64,000 nucleotides of DNA from Sycobia sp. Sy_11 (Eukaryota > Arthropoda > Insecta > Hymenoptera > Epichrysomallidae), in the NCBI GenBank assembly GCA_018907035.1, contig JACCIC010000207.1, positions 62,001 through 126,000 of the forward strand, given 5' to 3'. The notes under the pieces were generated by a model, which saw nothing but the letters and a program-made list of their open reading frames with translations, was not told the DNA's origin and did not search any database. Each line of letters starts with the position of its first letter. The first letter of the stretch is position 1. The translations under genes and the position numbers were made by a program. This document shows positions 45,550-55,356 of the stretch, one piece after another.

Positions 45550-46440
45550 ATGATTTAGAAAGAAACATTTTCTATTGTAAAAATAAATTAATCAATTCAG
45601 AAATCAGATCTAAAAATTTTGAAATTAATCAAATATTAAAATCTTTATTAGAGACAGAAGAGTATTTATATATATTTTTAGAAACTAATGATTTAGAAGA
45701 ATTCTTTCTAGGTGAAAACAAACATTTTAATAAAATAAAATACGAAAAAAGCAAAAAACTAAAAAGTAAATTTAAATATTTGAAAAACATCTTATTCAAA
45801 TAAGAAATTCCCTATTAAGAAAATCATCGGAGAGGTAGAAAATAGTATTTTTATCTGCAATAGTGATATTAAGAAACAATGTAGAACTTTATTAGTGAAG
45901 GTTATCGATAATTTCAAAAAAGAAAATATATTTCAAAATTATTTAAATAATAATATCATACATGGATACAAAATAGCTAAGAATTCCTTAAAAGAAAACA
46001 CAAATCTTATATTCCAAATTGCAGATAATATAATAAAATAGTAGTATTACCATACGTAAAAGGTTTATCATAAAGAATTAGAAGAACTTTCTAAAAACAT
46101 AATATTCAAGTTTACTTTAGAAATAATAATAATACAAGAAGACTCTTGAATAATTCTTACGATGAGAATCATAAATGTTTAAAAGCAAGAGTAGTATAGA
46201 AAATAAATTGTAAAGACTCTAACAGATATTACATTAAACAAACGGGTAGATACCTAAAACAAAGAATGTATGAGCATCAGTAAAGCTTACGAAGCATGAA
46301 TGGTACATCCGGGCTAAACGAATACAGTTCAGATTTGTTACATTCTTTCGATTTTGAAAATGTAGATATTTTAGAACAAGATATTAAAAGTAGTATAAAA
46401 AAGAAACTCTTGAAAGTATTCAGATTTCATTAGAATTAAA
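45550..46440 (+). pseudogene. Penelope-like element, N- and C-terminal parts with RT missing
   Basis: A Lys/Glu-rich N-terminal-type segment (45550-45805, for example EEFFLGENKHFNKIKYEKSK) is followed by IIGEVENSIFICNSDIKKQC. Then, after stops, VYFRNNNNTRRLLNNSYDEN and the GIY-YIG block KINCKDSNRYYIKQTGRYLK, then QRMYEH (46205-46280). The YIGQT-type motif reads YIKQT. No reverse transcriptase core (YGLPK or FxxDD-type boxes) is seen between the two ends, so the copy is internally deleted as well as broken by stops. Confidence 0.65.
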
Positions 46441-46925
46441 AATTGTATTTATGTCGACTGTTCTAAATTTCATATTTCGAAAAATCACAATAATGTAATT
46501 TTAATGTTGGAGTCGAGGAAATTGGACAACACTTATCATTCTTTATTAATATAAAAATTATGTTTTACATTTAAGTCAGGATGGAAGGGGTCTGTAAATA
46601 TTAATGAAATAATTCTAGAATGGGGATAGGTTATATATAGTAGCATATTGGGTTTTCATTTTAGTTTAGTCTTTGACGATGAACTGTAGCGATTCGAAAC
46701 GTATGACATGAAAGGCAAATTTATATTTCAGGTGGTGGAGGCAGTTAAGTTGTCCTTTGCCAACATCGAATATAGATTATTTTTTTTATTTTTATTCATT
46801 ATATTATTCTTAATTTTTAATCTAATTTATTCTTATTTTTAGTAGTAATTTGTATTATAAATTCTTCGAGGGTGATGATAAACAATGACAGTCTGACTGT
46901 AATTATTTTAGTATAATATACTAGC
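46441..46925 (+). repeat. Penelope-type 3' region with hammerhead-like core
   Basis: It directly follows the GIY-YIG remnant, which ties the whole family of termini to Penelope-like elements. Order: ATGTCGACTG, spacer, hammerhead-like core (46673-46700), GGCAGTTAAGTTGTCCTTTG, T-rich block, GACAGTCTGACTGT (46888-46901), ATTATTTTAGTATAATATA. Confidence 0.65.
46673..46700 (+). ncRNA. Hammerhead-ribozyme-like core
   Basis: TTGACGA (46673-46679, first base departs from CUGANGA), stem II GAAC (46681-46684) opposite ATTC (46692-46695) with one mismatch, then GAAAC (46696). The most degraded of the four cores. Confidence 0.4.
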
Positions 46926-47023
46926 ATTCCCTTCTCGGCTTCGCCTGAGATATTAACGTAATCGAAGTATAAAATTAGTGTAGTATAATTTGACATACAA
47001 TCACATTATGACACAACATGGAG

Positions 47024-47065
<42 letters not shown>

Positions 47066-47800
47066 ATTTTACCACATAAAAGAAAATAAAATGGGTAAAA
47101 ACTATCAAAACTGTCAAAAAATAACAAAAAGATATCCAAGATGCGGGTAAGTGTCAGATTAACCTGAAGAACAAAAAGGATATTGCCGTCTAAAATCACA
47201 CTTTATTAAAGATACTATTTAAATGAGATGACCTAATATTATTAGTTAAAGCTAATTACTTTTAGTTGATATTCGACATAATTCAAGACGCGACCTACTG
47301 GCCGCTGATGAAACTCACTGCTAAGGCCGTAAAATATGCTTTTAATTTATTGATGAATATAAAAATAATTTTCAATAAAAACTGTGAAGTATGTACGTTC
47401 CGCTAAGTACACAACGCATCGTACCATATCGAGGATAAGAAAGAGAGCACGCACGTGAGTGAATGTGTACGAAAACAGGAGAGGGAATCGAGAAGGAGGT
47501 GAGCAGTGTGTTGTGAGTTCCGCGGCTATGAATTGTTAATAAAGATTTAAAGGTAACTCTATCTAAATTACTTCACCTTAAACTGGTTCCCGATACAAGC
47601 AGAATCCACGTGTACCACATATTGCATATATAGAATACATATAAAATAACTAAACATAACAAAAGCCATAGCCTATGTCCTTTCGAAGATATTATAGAAT
47701 ATATATTTTGAATATTAAAGTAATCGGTTCAGTAGTTTTTTAGTTTAATGTGTACAAAGAAAAACACGATTTGTCTTTATAAATTGGTATGATATGATAT
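46921..47800 (-). mobile_element. Helitron-like element, minus orientation (H4), with insert
   Basis: Read on minus, it starts near 47800 (CCAATTTATAAAGACAAATC) and shares ACTACTGAACCGATTA-like and GGACATAGGCTATG modules, the CAGCGGCCAGTAGGTCGCGT module and a (TC)n. It ends at 46922 with hairpin GGCGAAGCC, then CTAG. An ~245-bp unrelated, GC-richer insert lies at about 47388-47632. This copy lacks the 60-bp array. Confidence 0.55.
47388..47632 (+). repeat. Possible solo LTR inside H4
   Basis: A GC-richer insert begins TGTGAAGTATGTACG and ends CGTGTACCACA, with AATAAAG in the 3' half. TG...CA ends and an internal polyadenylation signal suit a short solo LTR. No clear target duplication is seen, so this is tentative. 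Confidence 0.3.
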
Positions 47801-47810
47801 GATATTATAT

Positions 47811-49132
47811 AGGAGGTCAGACAATTAAGTAATGCGACAAAATTCCAAAATCGAGTAGATTTAAAAATTAAGCTACGTCGCTGCGATCTCCTTTAAAGTA
47901 GTTCCATCCCGCATCTATACACTGATTCCAGCTAGTTTATCAGTGTTCGTGACAATTCTAGAACACCTTTTTTGGCACCTCTCTGAGTACCCTCATCACA
48001 GATTCTTGGATGTCTTCAACGGAGTCAAAATGTCGATCTTTGACGAATTTTTTCAAATGTAGGAATAGTAAACAGTCTCAGAGTGACATGTCGGGTGAAC
48101 AAGGCGGTTTGGGCAACTTTGCGAAGGCTTTAGACGCCAGAAACTGACACTATATGCACTGTGACAGGGTGCATGGTCGTGGTGCAGAACCCAAGTCTTC
48201 GCGATCTCTGAACGCACTCTGAGCACCCTTTTTCGTAATATTTTGACCACATTGTAGTAGAATACTTGATTTATGATTTGTCCAGGTGATACAAACTGTT
48301 TGTGAACCACCCCTTTGCTGTTGAAGAAGCAAATGAACATGGTTTTCACTTTGGACTTACTCATTCTCGCCTTATTTGACCTTAGCGCTTCAGGGGACAG
48401 ACACAGTTAGCTGTGTCGTGTAGTTTCGGGATCATATATAAAGAACCAACTTTCATCACCAGTAATAAATCGATTGAGAAGAGTACGATCACTTTCAATC
48501 TGCTCGAAACAATCTTGAGCGATGTTCATTCGGTGGGCTTTTTGAAGCTTTTTTGCTCATCTGAAAGGGTCTTCGGTACCATCTTCGTGCACAGGTTCTT
48601 CATGACGAAATCTTCGGTTAAAATCTTTCTAACTGTTTCCCGGTTAACATTCAACTCTTCAGCCAACATTAGAATGGATATGGTCTTGACCAACAAGGGC
48701 GCGGACGCGCTGCGCATTCGCGTCCGTTCGCACTTGAATTGTCCTTTCGCTCTGCTCCTCGTCTTTGATGCTCTCATAGGCCTTTTTAAAAATAGGTATG
48801 CCACCGAAGCACGTGACTATAACTCAGGGCATCAATACCATATTACCTTAAGAACTTTTTCATAAATTTCTGTTGCGGTTTCGTCGAGTTTCACACAAAA
48901 TTTTATCGCGCATCGTTGTTCTAAATTTCTCTGTTCCATTTTTGTTACATGCACTATTCACGCGTTGGTACAAAACACTAAACAGCTGATGAATAAATGA
49001 TCATACAATGGTTATTAACATCTCAATCGAGAGTGTAGGGATCTACTATTATGGCGACGAAGTTACAGATTCGTAGTGCTATCACAGGCCGAGAAATAAA
49101 ATCGGTCGCATTACTGAATTGTCTGATCTCGT
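47811..49132 (-). mobile_element. Mariner-like M4 with terminal inverted repeats
   Basis: GAGGTCAGACAATTAAGTAA (47813) is inverted near 49103-49130 as GGTCGCATTACTGAATTGTC, sharing TCAGACAATT.AGTAATGCGAC. The length is about 1.3 kb. Confidence 0.85.
47860..48939 (-). pseudogene. Mariner-like M4 transposase, decayed
   Basis: Minus ATG 48939 starts MEQRNLEQRCAIKFCVKLDE, then a stop. Frame 48804-48526 has the second HTH and linker (LLVKTISILMLAEELNVNRE, then ILTEDFVMKNL). The first-Asp region is broken. Frame 48364-48053 carries FICFFNSKGVVHKQFVSPG and the second-Asp block, here HHDHAPCHSA (HDNAP-type changed to HDHAP). The third-Asp block is lost in frameshifts. Inactive. Its group is distinct from M1-M3. 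Confidence 0.75.
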
Positions 49133-49134
49133 AA

Positions 49135-49138
<4 letters not shown>

Positions 49139-49177
<39 letters not shown>
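49139..49177. repeat. (TA)n microsatellite
   Basis: TA run between mariners M4 and M5, within a few bases of M4's end. Confidence 0.9.
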
Positions 49178-49181
<4 letters not shown>

Positions 49182-49267
49182 AGATATACCAGCGGACAAG
49201 TTGAAATTTGCCGATATTTTTGACACAAGAAAAAACTTAATCTTCTGCAAAATCTCACATTTTTTAT

Positions 49268-50230
49268 TCAAAGTATTGACCATTGGGTTCTACATATTTC
49301 GCTGGAATTCCACGGAAATTCTGTATACAATTCGATAATCATAGCATAAATCATAGCATAAAGACAATCATTCGATAAATCATAGCTCAATATCTTTAAA
49401 ATTGGCAAAACGCTGTTCTACAAGTCAATGTCCTATCGATGCGAAGAAGTGATAGTTGGATGGAGCGAAATCTGAATAGTTCAGTGGATGCGATAAAAAT
49501 TTCTTGGGGAACTTGCGACCGCTTTTTGATCAATGTATGATTCCGATTAATAATATTTTATCGGTAACTATCCTTATTTACCATTTTCCAGATTTTAATA
49601 AGCGTAGTAAAGCAAATAACATTGATTCCACAAAACATAGAACATTGTTTTATGGCCAAAGTGATTACGCCGTCCAGTCGATGGGCCGGTTCCACCAGAT
49701 GAAAGCTACGATTTTTTCGCTTTAGGTTCTTAAAACTAATACATTTTTCGTCTCCCATGATAATTAAAAGCAGAAAACATTTTCTTTGCAATCATTGCAG
49801 CAGCATTTTACAAACGGTTTTTGGATTTTGCATTTGTCTATCATTAAGTTGGTGTGGTACTCATTTTCATACTCTTAGATCTCCGCCATAACTTTTAAAC
49901 ATTGGAAAATTGCCTCTCGTGCCACATTAAGTATTTGAGCTAATTTTTTTATGATTGGGTTGGGTCTACATCGAATAACGTCTGCAATTCCTCGTCTTCG
50001 TACTTTTTCCACTCTACCAGGATATCCATTGTCAGTAAAATCGAAATCTATACTTTTAAATTGACGAAACCATGGCTCGTATCTTCTAATCACTGGAGCA
50101 TGTTTACTATAAATTTTTACCAGCAATAGATGTACTTTAGGTACTTTTTTCTTTTGATGAAATAAGATAAGCAAGGTTACTGAACTATTTCATTTGAATT
50201 AGTGCAATAGCCTGCTTTGTAATCTACCAT
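49268..50230 (-). pseudogene. Mariner M5 transposase, decayed
   Basis: Minus ATG near 50230. Frame 50174-49875 has the HTH part: HLLLVKIYSKHAPVIRRYEP, FRQFKSIDFDFTDNGYPGRV, then KLAQILNVAREAIFQCLKVM. Frame 49791-49558 has GDEKCISFKNLKRK (first catalytic Asp in GDEK). The D-block HDNAR and the final Asp block are degraded; a broken relic reading NYSDFAPSNYHFF-like in mixed frames lies near 49450. GQYFE and a stop lie at about 49283-49268. No inverted ends were identified. Same transposase group as M3 by the HTH and GDEK pattern. Confidence 0.7.
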
Positions 50231-50324
50231 TTATCTGAAAAAAAAACAAACTTGCTTTAATACAGGATATAGATGTTGATCCTTTTAACATTTAACCAAC
50301 ATTATTTTTTTAACTTAAACATAC

Positions 50325-50740
50325 CTTACTAATTTATAAAAGTAAAGAGTGTTTTTCGTTTATACATTATAAACAAAAAAACTACTGAATCGATTGCTCT
50401 GGAATTCGAAATATATATTTTATATTATCTTCGGAAGGACATAGGCTGCTTTTATTGAAAATAATTTTACTTTCGTCAATAAATAATGAGGGCATGCATT
50501 ATAAGTGACGTATTATAATTTGGTGAGGATAATAAAATGAGTATAGTAAATTAGTATAGTGCGCGTTTACAGTTAACATTCTGAGGAGTCAATCCGAACA
50601 GCGACCAGTAGGTAGCGCCTTGAATTATATTGCATATCAACTCAAAGTAATCAGCTTAAACTTTTAACACCTTGCCAACTCATTTGAATGGTTATATCCA
50701 ATTTTGGAATTAGTATCTAAAATTATTTGGATACTAACCC
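50325..50740 (+). mobile_element. Helitron-like element, 5' part (H3)
   Basis: CTAATTTATAAAAGTAAAGA, then AAAAAAACTACTGAATCGAT, GGACATAGGCTGC, CAGCGACCAGTAGGTAGCGC and AACACCTTGCCAACTCAT. Same module order as H1 and H2, more diverged. Confidence 0.5.
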
Positions 50741-50769
50741 AAATAATTGATAATTGACTGGGAATAATA

Positions 50770-50960
50770 ATTCCCAGTCTCGGTTCGCTCAAAATAATAA
50801 ATTAATCGATTTAATGAACAATTCAGTAATGTTTATATAAAAATTCTCTATACATAAATCTATATTCCTATACATAATTTTACATATTGCCGCATCCGTA
50901 TAAAATGATGCTATATTAGCGCCCACATCAAGAAGCTGCTATTTCATAGACAATTTTTTT
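50770..50960 (-). repeat. Helitron-like 3' end, minus orientation, copy a
   Basis: On the minus strand AATATAGATTTATGTATAG leads to TGAATTGTTCATTAAATCGA, and the end shows GAGCGAACCGAGACTGGGAA, homologous to 41700-41826. The CTAG is not preserved here. Confidence 0.45.
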
Positions 50961-51024
50961 TGCTATTTTTTCAGTTGTAATTACTAACTAAATATTCGCG
51001 ATATTTAACTTAAAATACCAAAAT

Positions 51025-51195
51025 ATAATATCTAGGATCTCTCATATCGGCTGCACCGAGATAATAATTTAACCGAATTATTAAACAGATTCATAATATC
51101 TATGTGATAAATAATCTATTTTTAAATCTATATTCTTGTTGAAAATTGTACCTATCGTCGTTCCCGTATAAAAAGAGGCTATCTCAGCGCCCGAT
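51025..51195 (-). repeat. Helitron-like 3' end, minus orientation, copy b
   Basis: On the minus strand it reads TTCGGTTAAATTATTATCTC, then GGTGCAGCCGATATGAGAGA, then TCCTAG at about 51032. It is close to 41750-41826. Copies a and b are about 250 bp apart and lie tail-facing to H3. Confidence 0.5.
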
Positions 51196-51440
51196 TCAGA
51201 AATTTATTATTTCGAACTTTACTTCAAAAACTTCCTATTTCTCAGACCATTTTTTTGCCTTACTAAAATAATGAAATCATTAAGAACGTCCGAGATTATT
51301 TTCATATCATTTGGTCCACGTGTGGACTCATAAAAAAAAGTTAATTCTGTTAAATCATCGAGGTATTTAGGTGAAAATTCTTCTACTATTTTTTCTGATA
51401 ATTCATTATTATTAAAAAAAGTAGGCATCAACTTGGCAGG
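51195..51440 (-). repeat. Dispersed repeat R4a, copy 2, with open frame
   Basis: It is related to 25370-25520. The minus strand is open for 70 codons (51431-51219): FFNNNELSEKIVEEFSPKYL, then YESTRGPNDMKIISDVLNDF. It reads like a natural acidic protein end rather than random DNA, but I do not recognise the family. Possibly part of a transposon gene or a captured host exon. Confidence 0.4.
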
Positions 51441-51444
51441 CCCG

Positions 51445-52080
51445 TTCTAACAAAGCCTAAGCTGTTTTTTTAATAATTAATTTTTTCATGAAAACATTTT
51501 ATAGTCTTTACCGTAATCTCAATAAATGAAGCTTTATTGAATAGCCAAAAATATAAATACATATAATTTATCATTTATTATGAGTGAATTATAGATATCA
51601 ATTATATATAACAAGATATGATTTATATAGTTGAACACATTATATAATATTTTTTTGAAGGAATGTCATTTAATTGAATGTGAGTTCAATTTTCGCCCTC
51701 AGAGAAATAGGAATACACTGTGTTGTTAAAAGATTCCGAAAAATTCGGTTGACAGGGATCCAACTTTGACCATTGACAAACTTCAATTTGGCCAGTAAAG
51801 TTCGGTACTTAACGATAGTAAACAATCAGATGCCCTTATTGCCTGAGCCCAAGGTACTTTACATATATATTTATAAAATTGTTTTAATATTCTAAATTAC
51901 AAATTTTAGAACATTTAGAAATAATTTTTAAATCATATATAAGCGAAAATCTGACTTTATATAAACTGATAAAGGTAATCATTTGATTGATTAAGTAGTA
52001 TATATATGCTTTAATCCTGTATGTATATACATTTCTATTATATTCATCTTTGTAGACAAGGTTTTGAAAATTTTGTTATT
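51445..52080. other. AT-rich stretch with no supported gene
   Basis: No coding frame or repeat recognised; a locally GC-richer patch at 51730-51850 gives no match to anything else in the window. Confidence 0.4.
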
Positions 52081-52089
52081 ATGTGTGTT

Positions 52090-52312
52090 TTTCGGTTCGT
52101 TCGGTTTGTACAAGAAGTTATGTGACAATTTAAGTACTTCTCAAGATATATTTATTTTCCTTGCATATTGTTTCTGAAGATTAATCTATTCCAAATGAAT
52201 TCTAATTTAAAGTACACGATTAATGAAAAGCAAACAATTTTTATTATGCTAGTATTTTACCTTCGAGTCTACATATTTAACTTATTTACAAGTATATTAT
52301 TTTAAGCTCAGA

Positions 52313-52352
<40 letters not shown>
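52090..52352 (-). repeat. Dispersed repeat R4b, copy 2, plus (TA)n
   Basis: Inverted relative of 25610-25850, ending in a (TA)n tract at 52317-52352. Confidence 0.6.
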
Positions 52353-52364
<12 letters not shown>

Positions 52365-52397
52365 ATATATCATCATATCATCATACTAAACTTCATA

Positions 52398-52463
52398 TTC
52401 TCTCTCTCTCTCTCTCTCTATCTTTTTGGTCTATGAAAAACCACGAATAAATGAAATTTTAAT

Positions 52464-52500
<37 letters not shown>

Positions 52501-52700
52501 TTCCGCCCTGTCTCTTTCTCTATTTCCTCTTATAAAATAGTTGTGTATGCCAAATCATACTGAACATAATTTGTGACGACAAATTATACGTTATATTATC
52601 TTCAAAAGTGACATAGGATATATTTTTTTAGTTTGAATAAAAGGACATAATGGCAAAATAGGATTCGTTACTAATAAACTCGAAACTGTGTCTATTATAA

Positions 52701-52732
<32 letters not shown>
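52398..52732 (+). repeat. Helitron-like body (H5) ending in (TA)n
   Basis: (TC)n tracts, then CTTATAAAATAGTTGTGTAT and GCCAAATCATACTGAACATA match 39785-39835 in H2. CAAAATAGGATTCGTTAC and AACTCGAAACTGTGTCTAT match 39888-39930. The (TA)n at 52702-52732 is the gypsy insertion site; the sequence resumes at 62158. Confidence 0.6.
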
Positions 52733-52735
<3 letters not shown>

Positions 52736-53698
52736 AACGGTGCGCGTGTCCGCCTCGAGCACGAGGACGGCGGGCACGGCCGTTGCAAATCTGTGCCCGG
52801 CTGGGCTTAGCCCCGAAGGATTTCGGCAAGGGAGAGGGGCGGTTCGCGAGGGGCGAATATCGCGTTCAGGATTGCGCGTGAGGTAGGGCGGCTAACGGAC
52901 CACACACGAAATAATAAAAAATAAAAATAGTTAAAATTCCAACAAGGTTTAATAACGCCGTGCGAACAAGACTACAACGCAGCGCCTATATATGAGGCGT
53001 GCGGGACGCAGGCCGAGGGTCGCCGGGGCGACGGCGCGCGGGGCGTTCGGGAAGAGAGAGAGAGAGAGAGAGAGAAAACAGGAGCTGCCACTTACAGCGA
53101 GTCGAGACTCGATGATTCCGCAGCGCGTAATCCCTGCACTCGGGCGGCAGCAGCACCTTCCTTCGCCGGGAGCGGTGGTGACTTCGGCGTCCGGAGACCC
53201 CGGGATGGGGCGGCTATTCCGCGGAGGCGGGGTCGGACGACAAGTCGTCCGCTCGGACTCTTGCCCGGCGCGTGTGCACCGCACACACCCACAACACTGT
53301 GGCACAGAACGGCGATCCAGTCAAGTACCCTCCCCGAAGACGAGGTACGAGACGAGGGAAACACTCGACACACCGTGTCGATTCGACACGGATTCAACAC
53401 CGACCGAACTCGACCGTGGCGAGATGCCAAAGCAGAAAAATAACGTGCACGAAAGGCCGGTTGCGACGCGTGCGTGCTCTTCGCGGCTCTCTGTCTGTCT
53501 AATTCGCGCGCGTGGCTGTCTCTCCCCACTCCCCGCTCTCTCTCTCACTTACCTCTCCGCCGGTGGTTGTGCGTCGGCCTGAAACATACAAACGTTTCTA
53601 CATATAAATATACAGATAAATATGTACATGCTACAGCTGGAGAGAGAGCAACGGGACGGGGAAGGCAGGCGCACGCAGTGCTTGCGTTCCTCGTCACA
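52733..53698 (-). repeat. Gypsy 3' LTR
   Basis: On plus it begins TGTAACGG and ends CGTCACA; on minus TGTGACGAGG to CCGTTACA. It is GC-rich with a (GA)n at 53052-53074. All open frames inside (for example plus 52992-53582) recur identically in the other LTR and are not genes. Confidence 0.95.
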
Positions 53699-53712
53699 CG
53701 CCCCCCCTCCAG
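53699..53712 (-). other. Gypsy polypurine tract
   Basis: On minus CTGGAGGGGGGGCG directly precedes the 3' LTR, the expected plus-strand primer. Confidence 0.75.
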
Positions 53713-53928
53713 ACGCTGGTAGCCGAAGCGTGACAGCTCGACCCAACATCTCTCTCTCAGATCGACCATCGTGTCAGGATGAGGAACGGGGTGGCTGCGG
53801 TCTACCGCTGAGGATCACTGGGATGAGGAAGGACGGGTAAAGAACTCTCTTCCCTAGACGCAGTTGTTTTTGGAGGTAACAATCGCCGGTGTTCCTCCGT
53901 CAATAACGGCGCCAGTCAATAATCGAAG

Positions 53929-55356
53929 TTAGTCGGCCCGTTGGCGGGCGCGGGCTTGGGCCCGAGTGCGGCGGGGTGATTGGTCCCGCGGCGGGGTTGA
54001 GCGTCCGCTCTTCCTGGGGCGACCTACTTTTCGCCTCACCAGGTGCACGTCGTTATGGCAGGCGGCTCCGCTGTTATCGGGCTCCGCAGGGGCTCGCGCT
54101 TGGGTTCTTCGACGGGTTACGATTCGCGTCCTACGCGGCCTCCCTAATCTACGCGATGCGATATCGGTCTTAGATCGCGTGGCATTGCCCGCGGGGGTAT
54201 CGCTTCGCACGCTTGTATCGGAATTACAATGAGGCGCGTCGTCGGGGCGCCGTACGCTCACCAGTGGTGTTACAATGCGGGTTCGCTCGCTCGCCTCGAC
54301 ATTACAATTTGACGCATCGCGGTCACGCTCTTCGCCCGAAGGCTCTTCCGTGTCGGAACTGCTATCATCTTCGGGGTCGTGATCTCGATGGTAAGGCTTC
54401 AGGTCGGCGACGTGATGCTTACCAGCATCTCTTCCCGTAGAGTCGACCAGTCGATAAACATTCGTGCCGAGTTTCTCCGTGATGGTAAAGGGCCCGTCGA
54501 ATTTTGGGTCCAGTTTGGCGCTGACGCCCTGTATGCCTGACGAGAGGATGCGATTACGCCGCCATACGCGATCGCCAATCGCGTAATGCACGTCGCGACG
54601 TCTCGCATTATAATAGCGAGCTTGCTTTGCCTGCGCTTTCTGCGAGTTTTCCGCTGCCTTTAGATGGAGATCAGATAATTTCTCCATGCGCTCTTTCCAA
54701 TGTTGTAGAGCAGCCTCTTCTTGCGCAATCTGTGCGCGCTGCTCCTCCTGGCGACAGTGTGTGCCAGGGGCTGAGGGGTGACGACCCGTATTAAGGAAGG
54801 CCGGACTTACGCCAATGGAGTCTTGTACGGATGTATTGTACGCGAACATGAGCTCGGCGATGTGCGCATCCCAAGTACTGTGAGACTCCTCAATGAAGGC
54901 GATTATCGCGGTCTTCAGAGTCCTATTGACCCTCTCTACCGGATTGGCTTGAGCGTGATAAGGGGGTATCGTGGAATGCTCCACCCCACGCTCCACAAGG
55001 AATTTCTCAATGATTTTATTACGAAATTCGGTGCCATTGTCCGATAGGAATACTTCGGGCGTACCAAAGCGTAAAAATACGCGATCTTTCAACTCGCGGC
55101 GAATCGTTTGCGCATTCGCCTTTCTGATGGGAATACATTCTACCCAGCGAGTGAATAGATCCATGAAGACGAGCAAATACTCGTATCCCCGGGTAGATCG
55201 CGGAAATGGACCCATCACATCTCCAGCTACTATTTCCCAAGGGCGGGTGACCGTTCGATGGCCCATCAGGCCAGCTGGTGCAGTCTGCTGTACCTTACAT
55301 TGTTGGCACACGGTGCAGTCACGGACAAATTGTGTCACATCTTTGTGCATTGATGG
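53929..55356 (-). CDS. Gypsy integrase
   Basis: The C-terminal pol portion has 473 open codons from Met 55350, but the domain really starts upstream across an in-frame TGA (55359-55357) where the family has Trp. The zinc-binding H2C2 begins with HECHEEPTAGHFGRHKTY in the upstream frame and ends CTVCQQCK here. The catalytic core has D in VAGDVMGPF, D in LSDNGTEF and E in NPVERVNRTL. A GPY/F-type module (KFDGPFTITEKLGTNVYRLV) and a basic Arg-rich tail follow. The enzyme inserts the cDNA. Apart from the stop it looks intact. No chromodomain is evident. Confidence 0.92.
   Translation of the reverse strand, partial: PSMHKDVTQFVRDCTVCQQCKVQQTAPAGLMGHRTVTRPWEIVAGDVMGPFPRSTRGYEYLLVFMDLFTRWVECIPIRKANAQTIRRELKDRVFLRFGTPEVFLSDNGTEFRNKIIEKFLVERGVEHSTIPPYHAQANPVERVNRTLKTAIIAFIEESHSTWDAHIAELMFAYNTSVQDSIGVSPAFLNTGRHPSAPGTHCRQEEQRAQIAQEEAALQHWKERMEKLSDLHLKAAENSQKAQAKQARYYNARRRDVHYAIGDRVWRRNRILSSGIQGVSAKLDPKFDGPFTITEKLGTNVYRLVDSTGRDAGKHHVADLKPYHRDHDPEDDSSSDTEEPSGEERDRDASNCNVEASERTRIVTPLVSVRRPDDAPHCNSDTSVRSDTPAGNATRSKTDIASRRLGRPRRTRIVTRRRTQARAPAEPDNSGAACHNDVHLVRRKVGRPRKSGRSTPPRDQSPRRTRAQARARQRAD

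Noticed and set aside
52992..53582. Open frame of 196 codons in GC-rich sequence, repeated at 61451-62041
   Set aside because: Both lie wholly inside the gypsy LTRs and on the opposite strand; they are identical because the LTRs are, not because of a gene family.
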